Positions 35,258-48,770 of a stretch of 64,000 nt of DNA are shown here, one piece after another. The stretch lies in assembly GCF_000204055.1 (NCBI RefSeq), contig NW_006768809.1, positions 412,686 to 476,685 of the forward strand, written 5' to 3'. The DNA is from Melampsora larici-populina 98AG31. Taxonomy: Eukaryota > Basidiomycota > Pucciniomycetes > Pucciniales > Melampsoraceae. Made by a program: the position numbers and the translations under genes. Under the pieces are notes generated by a model. That model worked only from the letters and a program-made list of their open reading frames with translations, ran no database searches and was not told the DNA's origin. Positions within the stretch are counted from its first letter, which is position 1; every line of letters begins with the position of its first letter.

Positions 35258-38200
35258 TCACTTAATCAAAGAAGGACCAATAAAACAAGACCTAGATCTA
35301 GAACTCAACATCATCGAATTCGAATTAGAATTCGAATTAGAATTAGCATTCGATTGTCTATTACTCGAATGACTATGACTATGACTCAACCCAAGTTTTC
35401 TATTCTGAGGACTCAAAGCATCCTTCATCCCAAGATACCCACTCGTCTTCGATCCTCTACTACTCTTGATCTTCAACCCTTTCAAACTACTCTTCTTTCC
35501 TCTTTCAAGACTTCCTAATCCCTTACCCGTTCCTACCCTCACACTCGTCGTTCTAATCCGATTAGTAACAGGTGTAGTGATCATCATCTTAGATCTTTCT
35601 TTTCTCAATGGACTAGCAGATAGGTTACAAGAAACCTTGGTATTCCTAACCAAACCAGAAGAGTTCGTTCTTCTTCTAATTTCCGCACCACTAATCTTTG
35701 ATGAACAAGGACTGATCAAACTTTTTTGTTGATTCGATTCTCCATTACTTTGTCTTCTGGTTTGATGAATCGAATTAACTTTCACACTACTCGTTCGGAT
35801 TCTACTCTTAATACTCTGTGGAATCTTACTTTGAACTTCTTCTTTTCTTTTGATTAAACTTTTGGTTCTTTCAAGTTGGTTTGGACTACTAGATAAACTA
35901 TTCCTAGTCTTTCCATATTGATTAATACTTGTGTTCTTATTAGGTGTACCATTCTTTGAAGTTGAAGTTGAAGTTGAATTTAACTTTGAATTTGAACTTG
36001 AATTTAACTTTGAATTTAAATGTGAAGGTAACGGTGACGGTGATGGTGACGGTGACTGATCCACAGAATTTCCATCACCCAAACCAACCTTTTCAACTTT
36101 CTTTTCTTCTATGACTCTAGGACTCAAACCTACTCCAACCAACGCTTTCTTCTCACTTTTGTTTTCCATTCGAGACTCCTTAAATAATTTCCTAGGTTCA
36201 ACTTTGACTTCATGATTCTCAAATCCACTCGGTCCATTCGCAGATCTAGGTCTATACCTTGAAACTCCCTCACTTTGAACCTTAATGTTCGGTCCTGCAG
36301 TCTTGGGTCTTACATTCATCAAACGTGATTGAACTGCTGGTTTTCTTGGACTTTTCATTCGTGTTATACTTGTAGTAGTAGTCATAGATCCAATGGTTTG
36401 ATACACCTGTCGATCTTTGGGTGTAAGAGTTGATTCACGTTCGCAAGATTGATTCGAATGTCGATTCTTCTTCATGGATTCATTCTTTGATCCAGTCGTC
36501 AACTTTAATGCTTGATAGACTTCCTCCTCTTGTTCTCCTTTCACATCGTCTTTGATCATCTTCACTCGCGTCGTTCGCTCCACCGCCACATTCAGCTTCT
36601 TAACCGGTGGTTCTCCTTCCAGATGATCCTGCTTGTTCACATGAATATCCGTCGCAGGTGTTTGTAGTTCAGTATTGATGAGTTTCTTAACCACAGCAGG
36701 AGTCTTGGTCACATAATGTCTCCCATTAGCCAAAGTAGGTGTTCTTTCGGTATTCAAATTCTCTTGTTGTTGTTGATGATGTCCTTGAAGTTTACTATAC
36801 GGTACAGGTACCCTTTTAGTCATCGTAGACACAGGTGGTGTGTTTTGACATTGTGGTGTAAGAACGCGTGGAGGTAAACTATTCTTCTTATGAGGTGTCT
36901 TAGTAGTATTCAGTTCAGGTTGATCACGAAACACTTTGATAGACGAAGTAGTTTCGGGTTTAATTTTACCGTTCGTAACTAGTTGTTGAATAGGTTTATT
37001 GATCGGAGTAGGAACACCTTGTTTAGTTTCAAAAGTTTTCAGACGATCTTGAATTGATGATCCGATTCCAATCACTGAACGACGCGAGTGAGGCGATGAG
37101 CTATGTGATTCGAAAAACGGGTGAAGCATTCCATTTGCACAAGACGTAAGTCTTCTCTTGGGATCAGGTTGAACCATTGACTTGAGTAGATCTTTCAATG
37201 ATCTCGAAAGCTGATAGACTCCTAAGAATTCGCCAGTTAGAGTCCTGTGATAACAAAAGATTCAAACGTCAGATATGCCAAGAATCAAATTAACCGTGAA
37301 GCCAGATGGGTGTAGGAAGGAAAAGTGACGAACCTTTCGTAGTAAACTTGTAATGCCTCTTTGGTTAAGAATTCCTCGTGATCATCTGATTCAAATGGTG
37401 TACGGCCTACAACCACTTCATACATGGTAATACCTAAAGACCAGATATCACTCAATCTTTCATCATGCGGCTCTCCTCTTGCACGCTGTGGAGATAAATA
37501 CTCTATGGAAAACCAAGAAAGATACAGTGGAACGGGTGAGTTTCATTAAACCAAGTGTCTGTGCGCGTCTGATGATTTCAATCTTCAAAACTGGATGAAA
37601 TCAACTGACCTGGTGTACCCCAACTAAGTTGACTCCAATACTTCTTTTCACCCTTTTCACCTCCTTCCCAATCTGATCCATAAGAGACGGCAAACCTAAT
37701 GATAAGAATACATCAAAAGGAAACCCAATCAAATTGATCAGAATCAAAGTCTAATATTTTTTTCCAAACATCAAAAACTTAAAACTGACCCAAAGTCAAT
37801 AAACACAGGTTGATCTTGTTCACTGATGACCACATTAGCCGGTTTAATATCATTATGAGTGATATGATGACGATGTAAGAATTCGATACCCGCAAGAAGA
37901 CCACGTAGATAAGGTAAAGTTTTAGGATTCGATTCAGACAATCTGACGGGTAAAAGGTTAGGATGAAAGGCCATGGTAAGAAGTGCATAAGAAGGAGTAA
38001 TAATAAACGATGAGATCCTAAGAACGTTGGGTGATGGATTAGATTTGAATCTACGTAAAGTCCTGTGAAGGAAAAAAAAAAGGTTAGTTGAGTCTAAGAT
38101 GATCGAAAGATATTTGGACGGTTCGATCAAGGGATAGAAAAACTAGATGAAACTTCAATCACTCAACTTGAATTCACCCCATAAAGATTTCACACGAGCA

Positions 38201-38692
38201 TTGGTTGTGTTTGAAGTTTTATCACGATGAACCAATTTGATGGCTAAAGTTTTTTTTAATCTTAATTGATTCTTATCATTCAAAGAAGGATTAGTAGAGA
38301 TACGCCAAATTGAACCCCAATTCCCATAACCGATTTCGGTTTCAAACTGGTCATAAGAAAAAAGATAAGTTGTCATTTTGAGAGATAGATAGAGAGAGAT
38401 GAAGACTAACAGTATATTGAGCCGCGAGTTCTTCATCAGTGATACTAAAGATATCATGTGGTAATGAAGAAGAAGAGTTGTCGTTGTTGCTGTTGTTGTT
38501 GTTGGTAGTTGTAGGTTGATGTTGATGTTGATGATGATAGTCAGATTGATTGAGATGATGATGATGATTTGTAGAAGAAGATGAAGATGAAGAGGTAGTT
38601 GAAGAAGAAGAAGTTGAAGTAGTTGAAGTAGGTGAAGTTGAGATTGAGATGGGTTTGATGGTAGTTAGTTTACTTGGATTACTTTGAATCAT
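35258..38692 (-). CDS. Ser/Thr protein kinase with long disordered C-terminal tail, 991 aa
   Basis: Six exons: 38692-38411, 38346-38168, 38062-37790, 37695-37610, 37502-37334, 37244-35258. N-terminus: about 90 residues of Ser/Thr/His/Asn low complexity. Kinase domain about 97-390: Gly loop IGYGNWGS, Lys in AIKLVHR, catalytic HNDIKPANV (HND instead of HRD), DFG in IDFGF, GTPEYLSPQRARG, DIWSLGITMYEVVVGRTPFE, and PDPKRRLTSCANGMLHPFFE. The tail of about 600 residues is Ser/Lys/Arg/Asn-rich, basic, with many SP/TP sites, suggesting regulation by phosphorylation or microtubule or membrane binding. I recognise the domain, not the orthologue. Two donors are non-standard (GTTAGT, GTTGAG), so small boundary shifts are possible. 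Confidence 0.85.
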
Positions 38693-39753
38693 CTTGTCTG
38701 ATGGATCGATGGAATAAGAAGATACTAAGTACTATTGATGAAAACCTTCTTGTTTACTTCTTTACTTCTGAGTTGATGTTTGATTTCTTTCTTTCTTTCT
38801 TTCTTGATGACCGTTCGATGGGGTTGATGGTGAATTGGTTTGTTTGGTATCTTCATTCGTCAATAATCAATTAAACTCAAACTGTATCTTGAATTGATTG
38901 ATAACTCTATGTGAATTTCAATTCCATCCTTCAACTTTCTCATCACCTTCACTCCACATTCGATCTTCTATCATCTTCTTCTGCTCAAGGGAACAATCAC
39001 ATATGATCACGAATCCCAAATGGGTAAATTCATCGATCACTTGTTCGCAGCCGAAGGTGCAACGGTGAGGAGCAAGTAGCTCGACACCAAGGAGGTCTTG
39101 GAACCCACATCCAGCTTTAAAGTACACTATCGATGATCAAGCTTCTGAGGATATAAAATAGTGGAAATATGGCGAAACTTGAAACATAAACAAACTGATT
39201 CATATCTTTTAGTGTGCCTGTTTCTAACATTCTTGGGGTTTCATGAAAATCCAAAAAGAACACTCATCAAGTTAGGCGTACAAAGGAAAATGACCTCAAA
39301 AAAATAACTTGTCAAATAACTTCCAAAAACTTCACATCCCTTATGATTCTCATCATCATTTTCAAAAAAAAACTAAATGAACACAAATAAACAAGTCTTG
39401 TGGAAAATCAAAGGCATCCATATGGTGTTACAGTCAATTGTAGCTTGGCCAATCGTTTTTTATTTTATTTTTTACTCACATACAGGTCAATCTATAAGCA
39501 TAAACAGCCTTATACTGGGACTGTGGACTTGTTAACCGGTTTTGACGGTCAATACCCTCAACACCACACCTCAATACCCTCGACACCACATCCCCAACTT
39601 CCTTTCGACACCATATCCCCAACTCATCTGGCTATCTTCGAATCACTTCGAATCACTTTGAATCAACTTGAATCAACTCAAATCACTTCAAATCAACTCT
39701 TGACTCTTTGCATCACTTGGAATCACTTCTATCTACTCTTGACTCTATCAAAG
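38693..39753. other. Intergenic
   Basis: 5' flank of the kinase gene, with a TTTCTTTC run near 38790 and CAAT-type sequence. A frame at 39400-39888 holds repeated AATCACTT/AATCAACT words and is not credible before the ATG at 39754. Confidence 0.5.
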
Positions 39754-41862
39754 ATGCCAAAAGGACATTCAAAGTGCCAGGCTCAACTCAAAGAGGAAGC
39801 AAAAGCTTTACAAACTGCGTCAGTCTCCAATATCTTCCTTCATCAACAATACTCAATACTTTGTGTTTTGTTTAGTGCCAATAAATGAGCCAAACAAGCT
39901 CCACGCAAAGGGCTTAGCCCTGATCTTGGTCTAGTAAGCTCTTCCACTTATTCAAATCAAATCAAATCATTAGACTGATTCTGGTTCTGATTTGATTGAT
40001 CAACTCCTTTGTTAAGACTCAATCACCACTGGGAAAACATCAGGTATGGACCACACCTCTATCGTAATTTGGAAATGGACCATCTGGACCCTTGTCAAGA
40101 GCCAGGCTTTTGTGAGTTTTGTTGTAAACACCATCCCGAGGTTGTTTCTGGTGAATGCTCTTTTCTCTCAAAACTGTTTCATACACATCAAACTGACTTA
40201 TTCACCGTAGATCCCAAAATTGAGGTCATGCAACCAAACTTACCATTGTATACTCCTCCACCCGCTCCAGCTACTAGATCCAGCTTTGTGGCCATCAAGG
40301 ATCCTTTTGCTGTTGATTCAGGTCCTATGGATCCAATGCTTGGAGATCAAACTGCTCCGAAAAGTAAGTCATGATACTTTCTCTCTTCCACCTCTCTTCT
40401 CTCACAACTCGCTCAAAGCTTGAAACTGACTTTGCTTCCATTAGATCCAAAAGTCATAACTGTAACATCATCTCCAACTCCAGCAGCTGCTGAAGTTGCG
40501 GTGGCCAAGCGTAAACCGACCCAAAGCCTAGTGGATTCCCACATATACATCCCAAAGCATCTTTCCAACACGGAAAAACAAGCTGGAGTGGCGACTTCCT
40601 ATGTGGACTACGCAACCAAGGAGCCTTTAGCAGAGCTTCTTCAAATGCATGGGTTTTCCCCTGATGATTTGAAGATGTCTCTTTACGATGCCTGCAACGA
40701 CCACAAGAAGCCATGTGGAGACTTACTGAAGATAGCCAATGAAAATAGTCAGATGGCTTTCAAGGGATATGTGGTACATGGTGGCAACTTTGGTAAGACA
40801 GCATCGCCTACCATTCCGGAAAAAGATACTTTTGATCAATTCAAGGAGATGCTCCTTAAGAAAGAAGGTAAAGAGGTTGGATTTCATCTTTTCATGGCAA
40901 ATCCAAAGAATCAAGCCAGAACGGATTCAAGAGTAAGTCTCGTTCCACTTGTTTTCTTTTCATTATCTCAGATTCAAGTTGATATTGATTTGATTCTGGA
41001 TAGGACATGCTATTTGACCAATCATTGGCACATAGCCATCCAGCAGCATTGGATGCTGCTCATCACGGCGTAGTAGAGATGTTGGTAAGTTTCTACCTCT
41101 CTTTTTTAAACTTTCTTCATGTTTTTCTCTAACTCTTTCCACTTTCATTTGAGCAGACCATTGGAGTTAACGCAGCCATTCAGGCTGAACACACAAATCT
41201 TATGCGCCAGTACGGACATACCAACATTGCTGGTTGGGAGTGCATGGGTTACATTGAACCGGATGATTTGACCATCGTGATTTACTTAACACATTCCTTG
41301 ATTGAGACGTGGGCAAGTGACATTGTAAGTCCAATGTTCTTACTCAATATCATGATTTCACATCAAAAATAGCTGACTTTTGTTGATTCTCTTGATACAG
41401 GTTCATAAGTGATACGGTGCTACGCAGATCACTCCTCCTTGATGTGTCGCATTCAAATGGGTCTCGATCGACCAAGTCAAACCTTTGAAAGGGTTAGCAA
41501 GGTCCAATTCTACACCCTCAGCATTGCAAACATCAATGGTCTCACGTGGCAACGGGTTATTCTCATTTAATAACAACAACAGCCCAGGACCTCACATCAA
41601 GTCAAACTCTCCAGCCCTGGGGCCAATCCCAGATTTTGAAGATTACCTCAAGTTCTGTACAATTAGCCCCGCGGATCACATCACTAGACAACTCCTTTCG
41701 CAGTACGACATTGTTGACTTTGAGATGTTTGAATCCACCAAGCTCACTTGTGCAAAAATGGAGGCGTTGGGGTTTCAATTTGGTCCTTGTATTCGCCTCC
41801 ATGATAAAGTCTCCTCTTATCAACAGGAGCTCAACAGAAGAGCTAGAGGAAATTATAATTAG
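39754..41862 (+). pseudogene. Decayed multi-exon gene of unknown function, probably transposon-linked
   Basis: Starts MPKGHSKCQAQLKEEAKALQ at 39754. Clear later exons: an open segment ending 40363, then 40445-40932, 41004-41084, 41157-41324 and 41401-41862, all joined in frame by GTAAGT...AG introns. Visible protein features: a Cys/His cluster (PGFCEFCCKHHPEV), KRKPTQSLVDSHIYIPKH, LMANPKN-like and IGVNAAIQAEHTNLMRQYGHT. Three in-frame TGA codons (39886-39888, 41410-41412, 41440-41442) sit where Arg fits; after the last two the frame stays open for 140 codons with good coding texture. If the protein truly ended at 41412 that downstream frame would be unexplained. The 5' exon joins near 39900-40010 are unresolved. 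Family not recognised. Confidence 0.55.
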
Positions 41863-42356
41863 TGTTGTGTCGTATTGGAAAAAAAGTATTGACTGTCCTG
41901 TAAAAGAGTCTTATTGTGTTGTAGCTACAGTACAGTGTAAAACATCAAAGCTTATCCACATCTTATTGTCTGCTTGTTTGGTCCTTAGAAAATTTTGTCT
42001 GTTTGTTGTTTGATGTTCTGTTTGTCAACAAGTATGGTAATGCAAATCCTCCTTAGTGAACAAATTGATCTGCCAAAGATTTCCCAGACTCAAGTGAGAT
42101 TCATTGTTGGCTTTCACTCACAGTGAGAACAAACAAAACACTAATTATTTCTTGGTGTATCAAGAAATCTCACAACACTTGAGGCATTTCTTAAAACTCA
42201 TTGATTTTCTCACTTTGGTGTAAAATTTGACCTCTCAACACCATGATTCAAACTTAAGAAATTGGAATAAAAAAAAATCATTTCTTTGACTATTCTTGAG
42301 ATGAAACCATAAGAAGAGATTTCAACAACACTGTTTATAGCAAGAATATTTGATAA
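41863..42356. other. Flank of assembly gap
   Basis: AT-rich sequence up to the gap. The missing 5' LTR, gag and protease part of the copia element could lie in or next to the gap; no copy of its LTR start (TGTTAAAGTTATC) is seen here. Confidence 0.5.
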
Positions 42357-42456
42357 NNNNNNNNNNNNNNNNNNNNNNNNNNNNNNNNNNNNNNNNNNNN
42401 NNNNNNNNNNNNNNNNNNNNNNNNNNNNNNNNNNNNNNNNNNNNNNNNNNNNNNNN
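42357..42456. other. Assembly gap, 100 N
   Basis: Exactly 100 N, a usual placeholder for a gap of unknown size. It removes the 5' part of the copia element. Confidence 0.99.
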
Positions 42457-45400
42457 ACAAACCGTCTCTGGACCCCTGAGTTGAAAATGTTGTCATACTA
42501 ATGCTTACTTTTCCTACACGGATCCTGTAAAATTGGCCAGCCTATGGCACAAACGATTGGGTCATCTTCACCCCGATGCTGTGATTTCTTTTCTTCGCCG
42601 ATTCAAATCCATATCTATCTGTCGTAAAGATTTTCTTCCCTGTGACGCTTGTGCGATGGGCAAATTAACTCAGTCTCCATCCACCTCCTCATTTCATCGT
42701 TCACCTGATTTACTCAACATTGTACATAGTGATCTCCTCGGTCCTATATCCCCAGCCACGAAATCTGGTTTCAAATATGTTGTCACTTTCATTGATGATC
42801 ATACTCGATATACTCAAATATACCTTCTGAAATCCAAAAATCAAACATTTGAGTCTTTCAAACATTACAAAGCCTTGATGGAGAAAAAGTGTGCAAGAAA
42901 GATTCTCAAATTAAAATCTGATCGAGGAGGGGAGTACTCGTCAAATGATTTTCTTCAATATCTTAAAGAAGAAGGCATTGAGATTGAACGAGGACCAGCT
43001 GAACGTCCTACAGCCAATTCAGTTGCTGAACGTTTTGGTCGAACGTTTTTAGGGAGGATACGCTCTCAACTGATTCACTCAGGTCTCCCGCTTCATCTTT
43101 GGGGGGAACTGGCAAAGTATTGCGTACTTCAGATTAATTGTTCTCCACATGCCGCATTACAGCACAAAACTCCGATGGAAACTCTTGAAGCTCTCCTTCC
43201 TGGCCATGTTCATCCATTCGATGTTGATCGTTTCAAGCCTTTCGGTTCACTCTGTTTCGCAGTGGACAGAAGTCGAAAATCAAAAGTTGGTCCATTGGCT
43301 AGGCGTTTCATCTTTATTGGACTAGAAGAGGGGGCAAGAGCAGCTCGTCTCTGGGACAAGCAAACTGGTCGTGTATTTGTCACGGGGGATGTAGTCTACC
43401 AAGAAGAAACCTTTCCTGGTTTACATCCGACTTTATCACCTAATGTTCCGGAGGAACTACTGCTGCCTGAATTTACCAATTCGGTAGCCCCATCCAAGAT
43501 TACCCCAGTTCCGGAGACTGAATCTGAAGAATCTTCACCAGCCAAGGGTTCCAACATCCCTTCTACTCCGATTAGAGCGGATTCACCAATCATAGATTCA
43601 CCTAATCAGACGCCACCTCGACCGAATCTTTCCATTCACAATTCTCCTTCTGTTTCATCTCCGGTCTATCCTAAGGTTCGGATTCCACTGAGTGCCTCAA
43701 TTCATGCTCCGAGGTTAGCCGTCGAGTCTCCGAACCGTTTTGAACAGTTACGGGATTTGGTACCAGTCACTCCGCCCCAACGATATGATGTTTATCGTGA
43801 GACTGATGTATTGGACACTCCGTCTGATCCATCGATCCATTCATCGGCTCCTTCAGTAAATCTCTCTCCTACTCCTAATCGCACGGAAACAGAAGATTTT
43901 CAGAAACCAATTTCAATTAACTCATCTCCCTTATCATCCGTTTCCTCCGTCCGGGTGTCGTCTAGGTCTGGAACTCCTAATCAACCATCAGACCAACAGC
44001 CACTGGATGAATTGGTTCAACAAGTTGAACCGGTTGTGAAGTCTTCTCCCTCTCCCGAACCTTCCCCGATTCCAACACCTCAGCCATCTCCGAGACCACC
44101 ATCACCGCCTCCACAGCCTATACCTCCTCCAGCGCCTACACGCCGCTCTGGACGTACTAAAAAGGCGCCTGTTCGATACGGTTTCCCTTCGACTTCTGTG
44201 GCAACTACCTCCCAATTTGGTCCAATGATTGTTACTAATACAAGATCAATCATCCCTGATCGTTGGGGTTTCTCTGCGACCACTGGAACGGATCCCGACA
44301 GTCCAACCTATACTCAGGCGATGGCTAGTCCAGATAAACAAGCCTGGCTTCATGCGATGGAAGAGGAGTTCAAGTCTCTCATGGACCATTCTGTTGGAAA
44401 GCTGGTCGATCCTCCTCCAGATGCTAACGTTCTTGGGGGGATGTGGATCTTTAACAAGAAGCGAGACGAGCACAATCGAGTTATACGTTTTAAAGCTCGT
44501 TGGGTGGTTCTTGGTAATCATCAGATCAAGGGCCTTGACTATAATGATACCTATGCATCGGTCGGCAAGATTGACTCACTACGAATTCTACTTGCTTTGT
44601 CAATTGCTAGAGCCAAAGGTAACAGACGTACTAGGCGAATGAAGATCCGTCAATTTGATGTTGTCACTGCTTTCCTCAACAGTGGTATGAAAGACCTCGT
44701 ATATGCTCGACAAGTTTTGGGTTTTGAACATCCGACTCAAAGACATCGAGTATGGTTGTTGATCAAATCTCTCTATGGAACGCAACAGGCTGCTCGTCGT
44801 TGGCAACAACACTTCGGAGCGACAACAGCCGGTTTTGAAATCTATCCCGTCTCGTCTGACTCAGCCGTCTATGTCTTGAACTGCGCTCTTGGACTACTCA
44901 TATTACATCTTCACGTCGATGACTCATTAGTGTTTTGTGACAATGATGAGCTTTTCTTCAAATTTCAAACCTTCATCGATTCCAAATACAAACTCAAATG
45001 GACCGATCGACCCACATTATACCTTGGGATAAAGCTGGATATTGCTGAAGATGGTTCTTACATTAAAATCTCCCAATCTCACTATATAGAGTCTTGTCTT
45101 GAACGATTCGCCATGGTGAACTGCAGGCCGGCGAAAACACCCCTTCCTCAAAAGACTCTACTGACCCCTGGATCGACTGAAGATATCGAAGCAGCCAAAG
45201 ACATACCTTATCAAGAACTCGTCGGCTGCCTTCAATGGATCTCTGCCTGCACCCGTCCAGACATTTCTTATGCTGTATCACAACTCTCAAAGTATAACTC
45301 AGCATGGACGGTATCTCATTGGATGGCTGCTAAGCACGTTTTACGATACTTACGGGGTACCCAAGAGCTTTCAATTACTTACTCTGGGGGGACTGATGAA

Positions 45401-45862
45401 CCTCAAGCTTACTCGGATTCGGATTTTTCACAATGCTCATTAACTCGGAAATCTGTAACCGGTTACGTCATAACTGTATCAAATGGCGCAGTGTGTTGGA
45501 AGTCTCAGCGTCAATCAATTGTGGCTCTATCAACTTCTGAAGCTGAATATGTAGCTGCGACCGAATGCTCTAAACATATGGCTTGGGTTCGTTCCTTTTA
45601 CTTCGACATCATGCATCAGTTAGAAGAACCTTCACCTTTCTACATAGACAACACATCGGCAATCTTTACAGCAACCGGCGATGGTCTAAAGTCAAGATCC
45701 AAACACATTGACCGAAGATTTCATTACATTCGTGATCTTATTCAATCAAATCAACTCAAAATCCATCATATTCCGAGTGATGAAATGCTAGCCGATCATT
45801 TAACAAAACCATTGGGTCCTCAAGGAATTAGTCATGCTCTGGAATTGAATCACATGATTTAG
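42457..45862 (+). CDS. Ty1/copia retrotransposon polyprotein, 5' part lost in gap
   Basis: Open from the gap to the stop at 45860-45862. Domains in order: GAG-pre-integrase (LWHKRLGHLHPDAV, CDACAMGK), integrase core (DLLGP, TFIDDHTRYT, SDRGGEY, AERFGRTFLGRIR), a Ser/Pro-rich linker, reverse transcriptase (ARWVVLGNHQIKGLDYNDTYASV, FDVVTAFLNSGMKDLVYA, LLIKSLYGTQQAARRW, LHVDDSLVF), and RNase H (YSDSDFSQCSLTRKSVTGYV, VALSTSEAEYVAATE, ...SKHIDRRFHYIRDLI). This order (integrase before RT) defines Ty1/copia. There is no internal stop over 1,109 codons, so the copy is young, unlike its decayed neighbours. A purine tract and the LTR follow at once. Confidence 0.95.
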
Positions 45863-45885
45863 AAATGTTCTTGAAATAGGGGGGA

Positions 45886-46291
45886 TGTTAAAGTTATCGT
45901 TTCATTTATGTATTACATATTACATTTCACAAGTCTGAAACTCAAATGTTGCTATTATTTCATATCTCATTTACTAATATTCATGTGTAGCGCATAAGAC
46001 CATATGTATGTTGTTTGTTAAGATTCTCATCATTATTAACCTAGTTTGTATTCTCAACTATATCATGTAAACCTCGAAGAGCAACGAAGAAAGCCTCCCT
46101 CTTCATCCAAGATATTCTTTTACTTTCTTGGGTGAAAGGTGAGTAGCTCATTCGTGGGATTTTGATTGTAGTTCATTAGATCTGTTCTGAACTTAAATCA
46201 TCCCTGCTCTGACAGGTGAGTAGCTCATTCGTGGGATTTTGATTGTAGTTCATTAGATCTGTTCTGAACTTAAATCATCCCTGCTCTGACA
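45886..46291 (+). repeat. 3' LTR of the copia element, 406 bp
   Basis: Begins TGTTAAAGTTATCG directly after the purine tract AATAGGGGGGA (45875-45885) and ends TCTGACA at 46291. TG...CA ends are present. The 5' LTR is not in the window, so ends cannot be paired; the boundary is set by the purine tract and by the point where the MULE reading frame begins. Confidence 0.8.
46138..46291. repeat. Two perfect 77-bp tandem copies at the LTR end
   Basis: Units at 46138-46214 and 46215-46291 begin GGTGAGTAGCTCATTCGTGG and end CTCTGACA; they are identical by eye. The duplication includes the LTR terminus itself, so two potential CA ends exist. Confidence 0.9.
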
Positions 46292-47143
46292 ACACCGACA
46301 TCAGACTGTTCCACAGTTGGTATGTCTTCTTTGATTTTGTCTGCTTCAAGTTCATCTTCTTCACCAAGTTTTTGAATTTGATCTTGGACTCCTTCTAAGT
46401 CCACGACGGAAACAAATGGTAGATCTCCAAGGGAGTCAGGATTCTTTTGATTGATCTTGGCAATGTTGGATTTGATGAACTTTTCTTCTTCAGAGGTAGG
46501 CTTGCAAGAGTAAATGAGCCAACTAGTCATTGTTTGAGCGCCTGTAATCAAGGTGAGCTCTCTTCCCAGGAGTTGTGCGCGACCACCATCCTTGTGATTG
46601 TCATAGAACCATACCCCTTGAGCACCGTCATTGTGCCTTACCACCTTGGACCAGTAGTGACAATAGCCCCAAAAGCCACGGGATACAATGTGATAGGCGA
46701 CGTTGTTGAAGGTGAGGGTCTCTGGCCACTGCATATCCTACATGAAACCGTTGTGTTCCTCTTCCTTCAGACCAGCAGCGTTTCCAAGATGAAAGTAGAT
46801 GTTCATTGGGTTCGTAGTGAAGTCCAATTGAGTTTGCTCGTACAGTTGAGGCAGTCCTTCCGCGTGGTCGGTTCCTTTGTCATCATCAGGATGATCTCTT
46901 TGTACCTTCTTTTGCCGTTTGCGGTTCGTTTGGCAGGTTGGGCAGCAGCGAGGGCTGGTAGAGTAAAGGCCTTCGCTGTGCCATAAATAGAGCAGTTTGG
47001 TGACATCCAGGTAACGTAAGTTGATGTCACGGAAAAGGTCCGAAGTGATTGAGACACATGTCTGAGTCATGGCATCGCTGGGCTGATGTGCAGCCTCCTT
47101 TGGGCATTGATAGTCGCACTGGAGTTGAAATGTGAAGTGACGT

Positions 47144-48770
47144 TGTGGTGATCAATTTATGGGATCAATTAAAAAATTCACAATTACCAGTTTACCAGTT
47201 TATTAGCAGGTTTCAGCAGGAAAGAAAATTCGAAAATGGAGGTTTTTGATCAATTGAAGCTCTTGTAGGCTTATGTATTGGTCATTAGGTCAACATTACA
47301 TCATTTTTATTTCACATTATACATAAGATCATTATAGTTTACTTACAAATTTATTACAAAAAGAAAGAAAGAAAAACATAAGAAAAATTCAAAAATATAG
47401 GTACATAGGTTGGAAAATGGTTTTTAGGTTAGTAAAAATAAAGTTATGGGTATTATGAGGTTAGAATATGAAAGAACAACATTATATTATACTATGACAA
47501 TTTTAATCTTCAAGGTTGATAAGTAGAAACAAAAGTTATTAGGGAAAAGGTACTTTTTCGAAGTTGGTAAACAAGAGGTACACGTGTAGTTTGGATGTGT
47601 AATAGTGGTAGTGATGGAATTTAAGGTTGCCAAGAGGATTTTCCGGGATTTTTAAGGTTATAGATGATGATGTCATATTACATGAGCAAGAAAAAGAGAG
47701 TAGTAGCTGTGAAAAGTGAAGAAAATGGGTGAAATTCGTGGAAAATGGAGGTTTTCAGCTAATTACATATGTCAAATGACGTCAGAATAGGTTGGTAGAT
47801 GGCTCATTCAACGCAGAAGAGTGGATTACATAATATACAAACTTTAAATCATTAGTAACGGAGGTGTGTGTAAAAAGTTATAAGGCAAATAAAGAATTGG
47901 TGTGAATCTCGAATTTACAGTCACAAGTCACATGTAACACCAAAAACCTTAACTTCACAACTCAATATCTTACTCATCACTCGTCAGAAGTAGGTCATGT
48001 AGGTGTCAGAAATGATCAGTAGCACGTGGGCTACAAGATGCACTTTAGTAATCAAAAATTGGAGCACATCTGAAAAAATTCGTAACCTCAAAAATTGGTT
48101 TTCAGCTGGTTTACAAGGAAAAAATCACCTGTATTCATCATAAGAAGTGCTGTACATCATATTATTGCGTCATTGATCACTTTTAGCTGTGAAAATTACA
48201 TCATTTCTTAGTAACAAAATCATTACATTGCGTCATCATAGGGTTTTTAGGAAATTTTGGGCGGATTTGATTGGTTTTGAGGCTGTTGACCATTGTAAAA
48301 GTTCTAGTACATTGTTATATATACTTTGAGAGGGTTTTGGGATTGTTGTTCCCCTTTTTTCTTTATCATTTACGCCATTATTATTTTGTTTATCATCATA
48401 AACTTATTTTAATAGTACCTGGTCACTTAAATACGCCCTTTATTACAGCTATAAAGAGAAATTTACTTTAGTATTATAGTCATAAAGACTTATTGGGAAT
48501 AATATCAATCAGATATTGCTTATTTTCTTTAGTTATCAATTGGGAATAACACTATAGCAGTGTTGATAGTAATACAAAGTGTGCTTTTTGAAGTTAAAAT
48601 ACGTGTGAAGATACATTTCTCTGGTGCCTTATCAGTACTCAATACAACAGAGCTCTTTCTGATTGTGTTGTTTTAGAAGAGCAGTCCTTAGACAACTTCT
48701 ACTAGTCATTATATTAGTAGATTATCCTCTTCCAGCTCTGTATAACCCTTGTTGGGTTATAAGTTCTACA
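47144..48770. mobile_element. 1,627-bp TG...CA element (solo LTR or LTR-like), inserted in the MULE gene
   Basis: Starts TGTGGTGATCAATTTA, ends GGTTATAAGTTCTACA, flanked by ACGT on both sides (47140-47143 and 48771-48774). It matches the element at 52053-53686 along its full length by eye, with scattered substitutions. Contains a TATATATA box near 48317 and a short stem (TATAACCC...GGGTTATA) before its end. No coding frame is supported. A 4-bp duplication plus TG...CA ends fits an LTR retroelement, perhaps Ty3-like. Confidence 0.82.

Noticed and set aside
38351..38692. Ser/Asn/His-rich frame as an independent protein
   Set aside because: It joins in frame to the kinase domain as the first exon.
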